A DNA stretch of 64,000 bases from positions 124,001 to 188,000 of the forward strand of contig NZ_JPIK01000004.1 of NCBI RefSeq assembly GCF_000717475.1. Reading direction: 5' to 3'. The position numbers and the translations under genes are program-made. Each line of letters starts with the position of its first letter. Within the stretch, counting starts at the first letter, position 1. This document shows positions 1-7,237 of the stretch, one piece after another. The stretch is from Desulfonatronum thiodismutans. Its GTDB lineage: Bacteria > Desulfobacterota > Desulfovibrionia > Desulfovibrionales > Desulfonatronaceae. The notes beneath the pieces were generated by a model, which worked only from the letters and a program-made list of their open reading frames with translations, did no database searches and was not told where the DNA came from.

Positions 1-1194
1 GACCCCAAGGTGACCGTAATCATGATGACGGCGTACGGAAACATCGAAACCGCCGTGCAGTCCATTAAAATGGGAGCCTACGACTTCATCACCAAGCCCT
101 TCGACATCCCGGATCTGGTGCGGCTGATCAGAAAAGCCCTGGAACGCAGCGGTCTGATCCGGGAGAACCTGAGCCTGCGCCAAAAGATCTCCGAAAAGAC
201 CGTGTTGGAGGAGTTCGTGGGGCAAAGCCCGCCCATGCGGCAACTCTACGAGACCATCCGCTCCGTGGCCGGGACCGACTATCCCGTGCTGATCAGGGGC
301 GAGTCCGGCACGGGCAAGGAACTGGCCGCCAAGGCCATCCACGCCTTGAGCCGACGCGGTGAGAAGGTCCTGGTCTCCGTGAACTGCCCTGCCATTCCGG
401 AACACCTTCTGGAAAGCGAGCTGTTCGGACACAAAAAAGGCGCCTTTACCGGTGCCCTAAAGGACCACAAAGGCCTCTTCGTCGAAGCCAACGGTTCCAG
501 CCTGCACCTGGACGAAATCGCGGACATCCCGGTCTCGGTGCAGACCAAACTCCTGCGCGCCCTGCAGGAACAGGAAATCCGTCCCCTGGGCGGCAGCGGG
601 AACAAAAAAGTGGACGTCCGGATCGTGTCCACCACCAATCAGGACCTGGAGCACAAAATCCTGGATAAAAGCTTCCGGGAAGACCTGTTTTACCGCTTGA
701 ACGTGGTCAGCGTCCGCACCCCGCCCCTCAGGGAGATCACCGACGACATCCCCCTGCTCGTCCACCACTTCAACCGGCTGTCCGCCCTTGAACTGAACAC
801 CGCGCCCAAGGTCGTTTCCTCGGACGTCCTGGAGGTCCTGATGCACCGGGAATGGCCGGGCAATGTCCGGGAATTGAAGAACTTCGTGCGCAGACTGGTC
901 ATTTTCTGCCCCGGCGAGGAGCTGAACCTGTCCGTCCTGAAAATGGTCGACGGCCGCCACCCCCCCCGTCCCGCAACGGAAAACGCGGCTGCAAGCGACG
1001 AGGTCGAATCCTACGCCGAGGCCAAGGCCAAGGCGGTCAACGCCTTTACCGCGGAGTACGTGGGCGACCTTCTCTCCAAAACAGGAGGCAACGTCTCCCA
1101 AGCCGCCAAAATGGCCGACATGAGCCGGGTGGCTCTTCAGAAAATCGTGCGAAAGATGAACATCAATCCGGTGGAGTATCGGGCGGGGTCGTGA
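1..1194 (+). CDS. Sigma-54-dependent response regulator, NtrC family (5' end outside window)
   Basis: The frame is open from the first base, so the start and the phospho-acceptor Asp lie upstream of the window. Visible in order: the end of a receiver domain (MMTAYG, then the conserved Lys in FITKPFD); an AAA+ domain with Walker A GESGTGKE, the sigma-54 contact loop GAFTGA, Walker B LHLDEI and the FREDLFYRLNV region; and a C-terminal Fis-type helix-turn-helix (NVSQAAKMADMSRVAL). Such proteins use ATP to open sigma-54 promoters after phosphorylation by a sensor kinase. It is a close paralogue of the regulator at 3762-5192, and the two flank the YeiH-like transporter, which suggests that one or both control it. 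The Walker B region reads LHLDEIADI where the paralogue has LLLDEIGDI. Family assignment is secure; the target is inferred. Confidence 0.93.
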   Translation, partial: DPKVTVIMMTAYGNIETAVQSIKMGAYDFITKPFDIPDLVRLIRKALERSGLIRENLSLRQKISEKTVLEEFVGQSPPMRQLYETIRSVAGTDYPVLIRGESGTGKELAAKAIHALSRRGEKVLVSVNCPAIPEHLLESELFGHKKGAFTGALKDHKGLFVEANGSSLHLDEIADIPVSVQTKLLRALQEQEIRPLGGSGNKKVDVRIVSTTNQDLEHKILDKSFREDLFYRLNVVSVRTPPLREITDDIPLLVHHFNRLSALELNTAPKVVSSDVLEVLMHREWPGNVRELKNFVRRLVIFCPGEELNLSVLKMVDGRHPPRPATENAAASDEVESYAEAKAKAVNAFTAEYVGDLLSKTGGNVSQAAKMADMSRVALQKIVRKMNINPVEYRAGS

Positions 1195-1234
1195 GCCGAG
1201 AATCGACCACGGCTCTCGGACAGCGATGAAATGA

Positions 1235-1280
1235 AGCGGCCCTGGAAAACCGATCTCGGTTTTCCAGGGCCGCTTTTTTG
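1235..1280 (+). terminator. Rho-independent terminator
   Basis: A perfect 18-bp stem (1235-1252 pairs with 1257-1274) with a 4-base loop is followed by a run of T. It lies 40 bp after the stop of the NtrC-type gene and also serves as the boundary to the convergent small membrane protein gene. Confidence 0.9.
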
Positions 1281-1323
1281 TTTATCCGGTGCCTGGCCGG
1301 CCGGCGCTGCCGCGTGGGCGGAC

Positions 1324-1584
1324 CTACTGATTACGCAAGGTATTGCGGATATGCATCTGGGCCACGGCGGTGTTCTCGCACTGGGAATACCAGTACGTGC
1401 CCGTATCCACGTTGGAGTCCGCGATGGCCTCCATCACCGGGCGGATGTGCGGCAGGGTCTGGCCCCAGGGCAGCACGATAGAGGCCATCACCCAGACCAG
1501 GGCCACGCCGGCGGCCAGTCCGATCCAGCCTTTCAGCTTCCCGTGGCCGTGATTGCCGCCCTGATTCTCTTTTGGCGCGTCCAT
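1324..1584 (-). CDS. Small single-span membrane protein downstream of YeiH-like exporter
   Basis: 86 residues. A His/Gly-rich start (GGNHGHGK) is followed by one hydrophobic segment at about residues 18-40 (WIGLAAGVALVWVMASIVL), then a soluble tail with a single Cys (YWYSQCENTAVAQ). I do not recognise a named family. It starts 36 bp after the stop of the YeiH-like gene on the same strand, so the two are probably one operon and the small protein may be an accessory of the transporter. That role is inferred from position only. Confidence 0.65.
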   Translation of the reverse strand: MDAPKENQGGNHGHGKLKGWIGLAAGVALVWVMASIVLPWGQTLPHIRPVMEAIADSNVDTGTYWYSQCENTAVAQMHIRNTLRNQ

Positions 1585-1620
1585 GACCGTCTCCCTATTA
1601 GGTTTACGCCCGACGAACGA

Positions 1621-3375
1621 TTAGCCCATCAGGCTTTCGGTGACGTGCGGGAATACCACGAAGTACATCAAATAGGCCACGAGCAGCGTCAAGATCAGGT
1701 TCAAGGTCTGCCCGCAGACGTACAGGATGACCGGCTTGCCGCCCTTGAAGTGGTGAGCCATTTCCCGGAAGTTCGAGGACAGGCCGATGCTGGCGAAGGC
1801 CAGGATGAAGAACCATTCCCGGATCGGGCGGGAGAAACCGCGCAGCACGCCCTGGTCGATCATCACGTCCCCGGCGCTGCCCATGGTGACCAGCATCCAG
1901 GAAAAGATGATCGACGCGGCGATGAAGCCCAGCACGAACTTGGGAAAGCGGTACCAGATTTCCATCTTGCTGACCTGCTGACCAGGCGTACAATCCACCC
2001 GTGCGCACCAGTACACGGCCACGCCGAAAGCGATCACGCCGATGAGGATGTTCTGGATCATCTTCACGGTCGCGGCCACGAACATGCCGACCTCGCCCAG
2101 GAACGCCCCGGCGGCCACCACCGCGCCGGTGGAGTCGATGGTTCCGCCGATCCAGGCCCCGCCCAAAACCGGATGCATGCCCACGGAAACGATGAACGTA
2201 GGCAGAGCGATCATCATGATCGCGGTAAAGAGCATGGACATGCCCACGGCGATGGTCAGCTCCTCCTTCTTGGCCCGGCAGGCCGCGGCCGTGGCGATGG
2301 CCGCGGACACGCCGCAGACGGACATGTCCGCGGAGACCGTGATGTTCAGGGTCTTGGATTCCATCTTCAGAACCCGCTGACCGAAAATGTAGGTCAGGAT
2401 GAGGACCGTGGGGGTGACGACCCAGGCCACAACCACACCAGCCTGACCGATGAGCATGATCTTGCTGAACAGGATTTCCGCGCCTAAAAGTACCAGGCCG
2501 GTCTTAATGTAGTACTCGGTTTGCAAGGCCGGTTTCAGAAAGTTCGGCACGCCCACGGTGTTGCTGATCAGCATCCCTCCGAGAATGGCCCAGATCAAGC
2601 CGCCGAACCCATATTCTCGCATGGTACTCTGTTGACCGATCATCTCCGCGACAACAGCCAGCAGGAAAACGAACCAAAAGCCCTTCATCAGATTGGCCGA
2701 GCCGATGTCCATAAATCGAGCGCCGACACTGAAGAAAACCATGAAAATAATCATGATCCCGATCATGTAGGGGATCTTGTTGTAGGCCTGAACCGAGGCC
2801 CTGGTCCGCAGACTGCCCCGCTCCTTCTCCCTGGCCTGACGCCACTCCCGGATGGCCGCCTCGGCCTGCTCGTTAAGGTCTTCGTTACGGAACGCTTCCT
2901 CAGCGGCCAGTTCCTGAGCCTGCTTGGCCCGTTCCAGCGCGGCCTTGGTCGCTTCCTGAGCCTCCTTATAGGCCGGTTCGGCCTTCGCCCGCCGCTCCGC
3001 GGCAGCGGACTCGCTCAAATAGAAGGACTCCATGGGGCTGCTCGTCCACCGGCCCGGCATCTCCAGCCACTTGGCAATGGTTTTTCCATGGGGCTCGTTG
3101 CGCGCCCGCAACCCGGACATGGCATCGTTGGCCCCGTGCCATTCGATGGTGTGAAACGACGCGCGGGCGTCCTCGGCGGCCATGGTCGCCTCGGCCTTGG
3201 CCAGTTTCTCATGCATGTCCGCCGGCGGCCTTGGCAGGAAAATGATCAAGCCAATGACCAGGATCGCAAACCCCAGCCAAATCGCCCACCAATCCTCCTT
3301 CTTCCACAGTTCGGACCATTCCCATTTACCACGGTCGATGACAATATCGGATTGCTGCTTCGAAGCTTCGGCCAT
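1621..3375 (-). CDS. YeiH-family (UPF0324) putative sulfate/sulfonate exporter with long N-terminal extension
   Basis: 584 residues. The C-terminal ~380 residues are a polytopic membrane domain of the YeiH/UPF0324 family, annotated in databases as putative sulfate exporters (GGLIWAILGGMLISNTVG, GVVVAWVVTPTVLILTYIFG, SADMSVCGVSAAIATAAA). Usual members have about 340 residues. Here about 200 extra residues precede the domain: a first membrane span (about 29-48), then a charged, Ala/Glu-rich, probably coiled-coil stretch with AKAEAT and ALERAKQAQE, likely outside the membrane. The start is set by a strong AGGAGG ribosome site 7 bases before ATG. It is followed by the 86-residue protein and flanked by two NtrC-type regulators. 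Substrate is not shown by sequence. Confidence 0.85.
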   Translation of the reverse strand: MAEASKQQSDIVIDRGKWEWSELWKKEDWWAIWLGFAILVIGLIIFLPRPPADMHEKLAKAEATMAAEDARASFHTIEWHGANDAMSGLRARNEPHGKTIAKWLEMPGRWTSSPMESFYLSESAAAERRAKAEPAYKEAQEATKAALERAKQAQELAAEEAFRNEDLNEQAEAAIREWRQAREKERGSLRTRASVQAYNKIPYMIGIMIIFMVFFSVGARFMDIGSANLMKGFWFVFLLAVVAEMIGQQSTMREYGFGGLIWAILGGMLISNTVGVPNFLKPALQTEYYIKTGLVLLGAEILFSKIMLIGQAGVVVAWVVTPTVLILTYIFGQRVLKMESKTLNITVSADMSVCGVSAAIATAAACRAKKEELTIAVGMSMLFTAIMMIALPTFIVSVGMHPVLGGAWIGGTIDSTGAVVAAGAFLGEVGMFVAATVKMIQNILIGVIAFGVAVYWCARVDCTPGQQVSKMEIWYRFPKFVLGFIAASIIFSWMLVTMGSAGDVMIDQGVLRGFSRPIREWFFILAFASIGLSSNFREMAHHFKGGKPVILYVCGQTLNLILTLLVAYLMYFVVFPHVTESLMG

Positions 3376-3492
3376 CTCGCTTCCTCCTAAAAAAGGTGTT
3401 CGTGAATGATCAAGGCCCTGGACGCGGGAGCCTCAAAACGCGGCTCTCTCCGGACCTGCCCTTTCCGGGACCACCCCGGCCTTCTCACGGAA

Positions 3493-3508
3493 GCAAAAAG
3501 CAAGCCTG
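3493..3508 (-). promoter_or_regulatory. Candidate sigma-54 (-24/-12) promoter for the YeiH-like operon
   Basis: On the minus strand the sequence reads CAGGCTTGCTTTTTGCTT: GG, exactly 10 bases, GC, with TTGCT at the -12 box. It is about 120 bp upstream of the YeiH-like ATG and points toward it. Sigma-54 activators are encoded on both sides. The -24 box departs from TGGCAC at several positions, so this is a candidate only. Confidence 0.45.
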
Positions 3509-3628
3509 ACCTTCTTGAAAAAGAAAATAAAACTTTTTCAATGTATTGCGGCGAAAAAAAAGCAAAGGTGCCATCCTGGGTTGATGCTATCCTTGGTTGG
3601 CATTGCAAGCCTCGATTTGCATTTCAAA

Positions 3629-3671
3629 GGCGGAAATTTACAAGGCCTTCAAGGCCGGGTAAAATTCCGCC
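3629..3671. promoter_or_regulatory. Inverted repeat, possible upstream activator site
   Basis: Arms GGCGGAAATTTAC (3629-3641) and GTAAAATTCCGCC (3659-3671) are complementary with one mismatch and enclose two tandem CAAGGCC motifs. The site is about 150 bp upstream of the candidate sigma-54 promoter and about 100 bp before the second regulator gene, a usual distance for an enhancer bound by an NtrC-type protein. The intergenic region 3376-3761 shows nothing else I can name. Confidence 0.35.
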
Positions 3672-3761
3672 ACAATCCCGTGCAACGAGATTCTCAACAA
3701 GGGAATGCATCCTCGCAACCGGCCGAAAAACCTTCACCCCTTACCCAGGCATCACCTCCAT

Positions 3762-5192
3762 ATGGCCCAGCAGCATCTTCTGATCATTGACGACGAAGTG
3801 GACATGCTCCAAGGATTGAGCCGCGTTCTCTCTTTTGAATTGGACAGCGTCTCCGTGGTCACAGCATCCAGTCCAGCCGAAGCGCTGGAACTGATCGGCA
3901 CGCGCACCTTTGAGCTGATTCTGCTGGATATCCGGATGCCGGAAATGAACGGAATGGATCTGCTCGCCCGGATTCGTGAGACGGACCCCAACGTCACCGT
4001 GATCATGATGACCGCCTACGGCAGCATTGAAACTGCAGTGGAAGCCATTCGGCAGGGGGCCTACGACTTCGTGACCAAACCCTTTGAAATCCTAGATCTG
4101 CTGCGGGTGCTGCGCAAAGGCCTGGAACGCGGTCGACTGATCCGCGAAAACCTGAGCCTGCGGGCCAAGGTTTCAGAGCAAAACTCGTTCGCGAACTTCG
4201 TCGGCCAGACCGCGCCCATGCGCCGACTCTACGACACCATCCAGGCTTTGGCCCACACCAACTATACCGTGCTCATCCGCGGCCAAAGCGGTACGGGCAA
4301 GGAGTTGGTCGCCCGGGCCATCCACGACTTGAGCAAACGCAAATCCCGCCCCTTTCTCGCGGTGAACTGCCCGGCCATCCCGGAGCAACTCCTGGAGAGC
4401 GAGTTGTTCGGACACAAGAAAGGGGCGTTTACCGGAGCGGATACGGACTATGTCGGACTTTTCGAGGAAGCTGACGGCTCGACCCTGCTCCTGGATGAAA
4501 TCGGAGACATTCCCGTCACCCTGCAAACCAAGTTGCTGCGCGTGCTCCAGGAGCAGGAACTGCGGCCTTTGGGCGGGGTCAAGAGCAAGAGGATCAACGT
4601 GCGCATCCTGGCCAGTACCAACCAGGATCTGGAAAGGAAGATCAACGAACGGACCTTCAGGGAGGATCTGTTTTACCGGCTGAACGTGGTCACGGTCCGA
4701 ACGCCGACCTTGCGGGATATCCGTGAGGACATTCCCCTGCTCGTGGACCACTTCAGCAAAAAATTCTGCGCGGAACTGGAAATCCCGGCCAAACGCTTTT
4801 CTCCGGCGGCCACGGAAGAATTAATGCGCCGCAACTGGCCGGGCAACATCCGGGAGCTGCAAAACTTCGTCCGCCGGATGCTGATCTTCTGCAAGGATGA
4901 AGAAATCGAAACCATGCACATCCATGCCGTGGAGCACCCCGGCGCGAGTCCCGTACAGTCCCTGGTTCTGCAGTACGCGAACATGACCATGGAGCCCTAC
5001 ATCGAGGCCCGCAACCGGATGCTGGAACAGTTCACCCGCTCCTACGTCCAGAACCTCCTCTTCACCACCAACGGCAACATCTCCAAGGCCGCCAAAACGG
5101 CCGGCCTGAGCCGGGTGGCCGTCCAGAAGATCATGCGCCGCATGGGGCTCCACTCTCCGGACTTCCGGACCACCGTCCACTCTCCGCAGTAG
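3762..5192 (+). CDS. Sigma-54-dependent response regulator, NtrC family
   Basis: 476 residues from ATG 3762 (MAQQHLLIID). Receiver domain at about 1-120 with acidic pocket IIDDE, phospho-acceptor Asp in LILLDIRMPEMNG and Lys in FVTKPFE. AAA+ domain at about 150-385 with Walker A GQSGTGKE, GAFTGA, Walker B LLLDEIGDI and the FREDLFYRLNV segment. Fis-type HTH at the end (NGNISKAAKTAGLSRVAVQK). The frame is open upstream to 3705, but MAQQ begins the usual receiver start, so I chose it; no good Shine-Dalgarno is seen. It is a full-length paralogue of the truncated regulator at the window start and is divergent from the YeiH-like gene, which is its likely target. Confidence 0.93.
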   Translation: MAQQHLLIIDDEVDMLQGLSRVLSFELDSVSVVTASSPAEALELIGTRTFELILLDIRMPEMNGMDLLARIRETDPNVTVIMMTAYGSIETAVEAIRQGAYDFVTKPFEILDLLRVLRKGLERGRLIRENLSLRAKVSEQNSFANFVGQTAPMRRLYDTIQALAHTNYTVLIRGQSGTGKELVARAIHDLSKRKSRPFLAVNCPAIPEQLLESELFGHKKGAFTGADTDYVGLFEEADGSTLLLDEIGDIPVTLQTKLLRVLQEQELRPLGGVKSKRINVRILASTNQDLERKINERTFREDLFYRLNVVTVRTPTLRDIREDIPLLVDHFSKKFCAELEIPAKRFSPAATEELMRRNWPGNIRELQNFVRRMLIFCKDEEIETMHIHAVEHPGASPVQSLVLQYANMTMEPYIEARNRMLEQFTRSYVQNLLFTTNGNISKAAKTAGLSRVAVQKIMRRMGLHSPDFRTTVHSPQ

Positions 5193-5205
5193 CCGACGCG
5201 TCGGC

Positions 5206-5547
5206 TCAGGTATCCAGCTGGCACATGTGGCAGATGCCGACGACCTTTTTCAGGTCCACAACAAAGGCGATGCCCGCGCCAGGCTTGTTCAGGCTGCCCT
5301 GCACCAGGATGGCGTCAAGGACGGTTTGGGTTTTCTCCTGGGGGACGATGGTCAATACAATGTCCTTTTCCGGCTCAATGGGAATACCCCACAGCTTCTT
5401 TTGTTCCCGGATCCCGGTGCCACGTCCGGGTATGATCGTCCCGCCCTCGGCCCCGGCGGACTTGGTGGCCGTGATGATGGTCTCGCTGCCGCCCTTGTTC
5501 ACGATGGTGACGATCAGGTCAAAGGGAATATTCAGGTCCACGCTCAA
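5206..5547 (-). CDS. PII-family signal protein (divergent)
   Basis: 113 residues with the ferredoxin-like PII layout: LIVTIVNKGGSETI, a loop GRGTGIREQKKLWG where the T-loop sits, then VLTIVPQEKTQTVLDAIL and GIAFVVDLKKVVGI. The uridylylated Tyr of GlnB/GlnK is absent, so control by UMP transfer is unlikely. It overlaps the preceding DUF1538 gene by 4 bp (ATGA), so it is co-translated with it. By analogy with GlnK-AmtB it could gate the neighbouring membrane proteins; this is inference. Two Cys lie near the C-terminus (ICHMCQLDT). Confidence 0.85.
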   Translation of the reverse strand: MSVDLNIPFDLIVTIVNKGGSETIITATKSAGAEGGTIIPGRGTGIREQKKLWGIPIEPEKDIVLTIVPQEKTQTVLDAILVQGSLNKPGAGIAFVVDLKKVVGICHMCQLDT

Positions 5548-6272
5548 CTCCTTTTCTTCACGGAAGTGACGATCAATCCAAGGACCATGACCGAAAGAAT
5601 CGGGGCCATGGCCACCAGGGCAATCAGGCCGAAGCCGTCCAGGACGGGATCGCGGCCTTCCATCGCCGTGGCGATGCCCAGGGCCACGGCAAGCACGAAG
5701 GTCACGGTCATGGGACCGGTGGCGACCCCTCCGGCGTCAAAGGCGATGGCGACGAAGGTCGGGTCGCAAAAACGCATCAGCACCAGGGCCAGGAGGTATC
5801 CCGGCACGAGAATATAATGGATGGGCACGCCGTAGATGATCTTGGCCATGCCCAAGGCCACGAACAAGGCCACCCCGAGGGACAGGGTCGCGAGAATGGT
5901 CTTCTCGCGAATGCTGCCCGCCGAGGCCTTTTCCACCTCGTAACTCAGAATGTGCACCGCAGGTTCGGCGATGGTGGCCACCAAGCCCAGCATAAAACCG
6001 ATCAGGATCAGCGGCCAGGTCGTGTCCATGGCTCCGAGAATCTCCCCCATGGCCGTGCCCACGGGCATGAACCCCACCTGGACGCCTTGCAGGAATAAAA
6101 TCAATCCCATGACGCACAGCACCACCCCCTTGATCATGTTCACCACGAACGCCCGGGGCAGCTTGAGGTAGACAAGTTGGAAAAACAGAAAAAAAGCCAC
6201 CAGCGGAGCCAGGGCCTGCAACACTTCCAGCGAGACGTGGCTGAAATCCAGAAAGGCCAGAATCGTATTCAT
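5544..6272 (-). CDS. DUF1538 membrane protein, second half
   Basis: 242 residues, about six to seven hydrophobic spans. It carries the family hallmarks AEPAVHILSYEVE and AIAFDAGGVATGPMTVTFVL. DUF1538 proteins often occur as a single protein with two such halves; here the halves are two genes overlapping by 4 bp (6269-6272). The paired glycine-rich motifs suggest a transporter or channel, but no substrate is established. It is followed by, and overlaps, the PII-family gene. Confidence 0.85.
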   Translation of the reverse strand: MNTILAFLDFSHVSLEVLQALAPLVAFFLFFQLVYLKLPRAFVVNMIKGVVLCVMGLILFLQGVQVGFMPVGTAMGEILGAMDTTWPLILIGFMLGLVATIAEPAVHILSYEVEKASAGSIREKTILATLSLGVALFVALGMAKIIYGVPIHYILVPGYLLALVLMRFCDPTFVAIAFDAGGVATGPMTVTFVLAVALGIATAMEGRDPVLDGFGLIALVAMAPILSVMVLGLIVTSVKKRS

Positions 6273-6964
6273 CCGTAAATCATCCCCAAAATCATCACGC
6301 CGATCACCGGCCCGATGGAAGCGAGCCCCACCAACCCGAAACCGTCGGAAAAGGAGGACCGTCCGCCCATGACCGCCACGGCGCCCAACCCCAGAGCCAG
6401 GATGAACGGCACGGTCACCGGACCGGTGGTCACGCCTCCGGCGTCAAAGGCAATGGGCACGAAAGAAGCGGGCGCGATGAAGGAAAGAACGATGATCAAC
6501 AGGTAGCTGACCCCGTACAGCCAGGCGATGGGCACGCGCAGCACGATGCGCAGCATGGCCAGGGCCACGAAGAACGCCACCCCGATGGCCACGGTGATAA
6601 TCAGCAGGTTGCTGGTGATCATCCCGTCGGAAACAATATCCACCTGATGGGCAAGCACTCTTACATCCGGCTCGGCCACGGTCACGACGAACCCGAGGAT
6701 AAAGGCGAAAAAAAGCATGAAGATCATCGAGCCATGCTTGGGTAGTTCACTACCCACGGCCTCGCCCATGGGCAATAGTCCAACCTTGACCCCCTGGAGA
6801 AACAGCAACAAACCGGCCAGGACCATGGCCGCGCCGATGAGAAACCGCGCGAACACCTCCCAGGGCAGATGAACGAGAAAGACCTGAAGCAGAATGACCA
6901 CCACGGAGATGGGCAGCACGGCCAGGACGACCTCTTTGAGATTTTCCTTGAAGTCGGACTTCAC
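6269..6964 (-). CDS. DUF1538 membrane protein, first half
   Basis: 231 residues, polytopic. The same motifs as in its neighbour occur in parallel: AEPDVRVLAHQVD and AFDAGGVTTGPVTVPFIL. First gene of a three-gene minus-strand operon (DUF1538, DUF1538, PII) with 4-bp overlaps at both junctions. The start follows a weak GGAG-like site. The two halves are clearly related to each other, which fits an internal duplication later split into two genes, or two genes not yet fused. Confidence 0.85.
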   Translation of the reverse strand: MKSDFKENLKEVVLAVLPISVVVILLQVFLVHLPWEVFARFLIGAAMVLAGLLLFLQGVKVGLLPMGEAVGSELPKHGSMIFMLFFAFILGFVVTVAEPDVRVLAHQVDIVSDGMITSNLLIITVAIGVAFFVALAMLRIVLRVPIAWLYGVSYLLIIVLSFIAPASFVPIAFDAGGVTTGPVTVPFILALGLGAVAVMGGRSSFSDGFGLVGLASIGPVIGVMILGMIYG

Positions 6965-7114
6965 TGAGGACTCCTACAGGCTGGGGGAACGAAAAAACAA
7001 TAAATTACAAAATTTTAAGTTTGAAACCGCTACCACGAGGGAAAATGCAAGTCAAATCTGCCGGATGCCGGGTCAGGGTATTTTGTTCTCGAACCACTGG
7101 CGCTCTGGATCGGT

Positions 7115-7189
7115 ATCGAAATCGAAATCGCTATCGAAATCGGAAAGTTGTCAAAAATCGATTTCGATCACGATTTCGATTTCGATGAT
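7115..7189. repeat. Large hairpin made of ATCGAA repeats
   Basis: 7115-7142 is built of tandem ATCGAA units. 7157-7189 is built of their complement (TTCGAT). The arms pair over about 28 bp with two mismatches and a loop of about 15 bases. It lies between the start of the DUF1538 operon and the end of the ABC transporter operon. The rest of 6965-7237 shows no gene. Confidence 0.8.
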
Positions 7190-7237
7190 TGCCGACCCAC
7201 CCTTGGGGGTTCGGTGGCCTCATCATGCAAGGAAAAT

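Noticed and set aside
1231..2487. Long plus-strand open frame opposite the YeiH-like exporter
   Set aside because: It is the antisense shadow of a GC-rich gene, His/Asp/Gly-rich with no family features; the minus-strand gene is clear.
3605..3626. TTGGCATTGC... as a rightward sigma-54 promoter for the second regulator
   Set aside because: The GG and GC elements are not 10 bases apart in any pairing I could find.
5191..5206. Perfect 16-bp palindrome AGCCGACGCGTCGGCT between the convergent NtrC-type and PII genes
   Set aside because: No T run follows on either side, so it is not called a terminator; it may be a protein site or chance.
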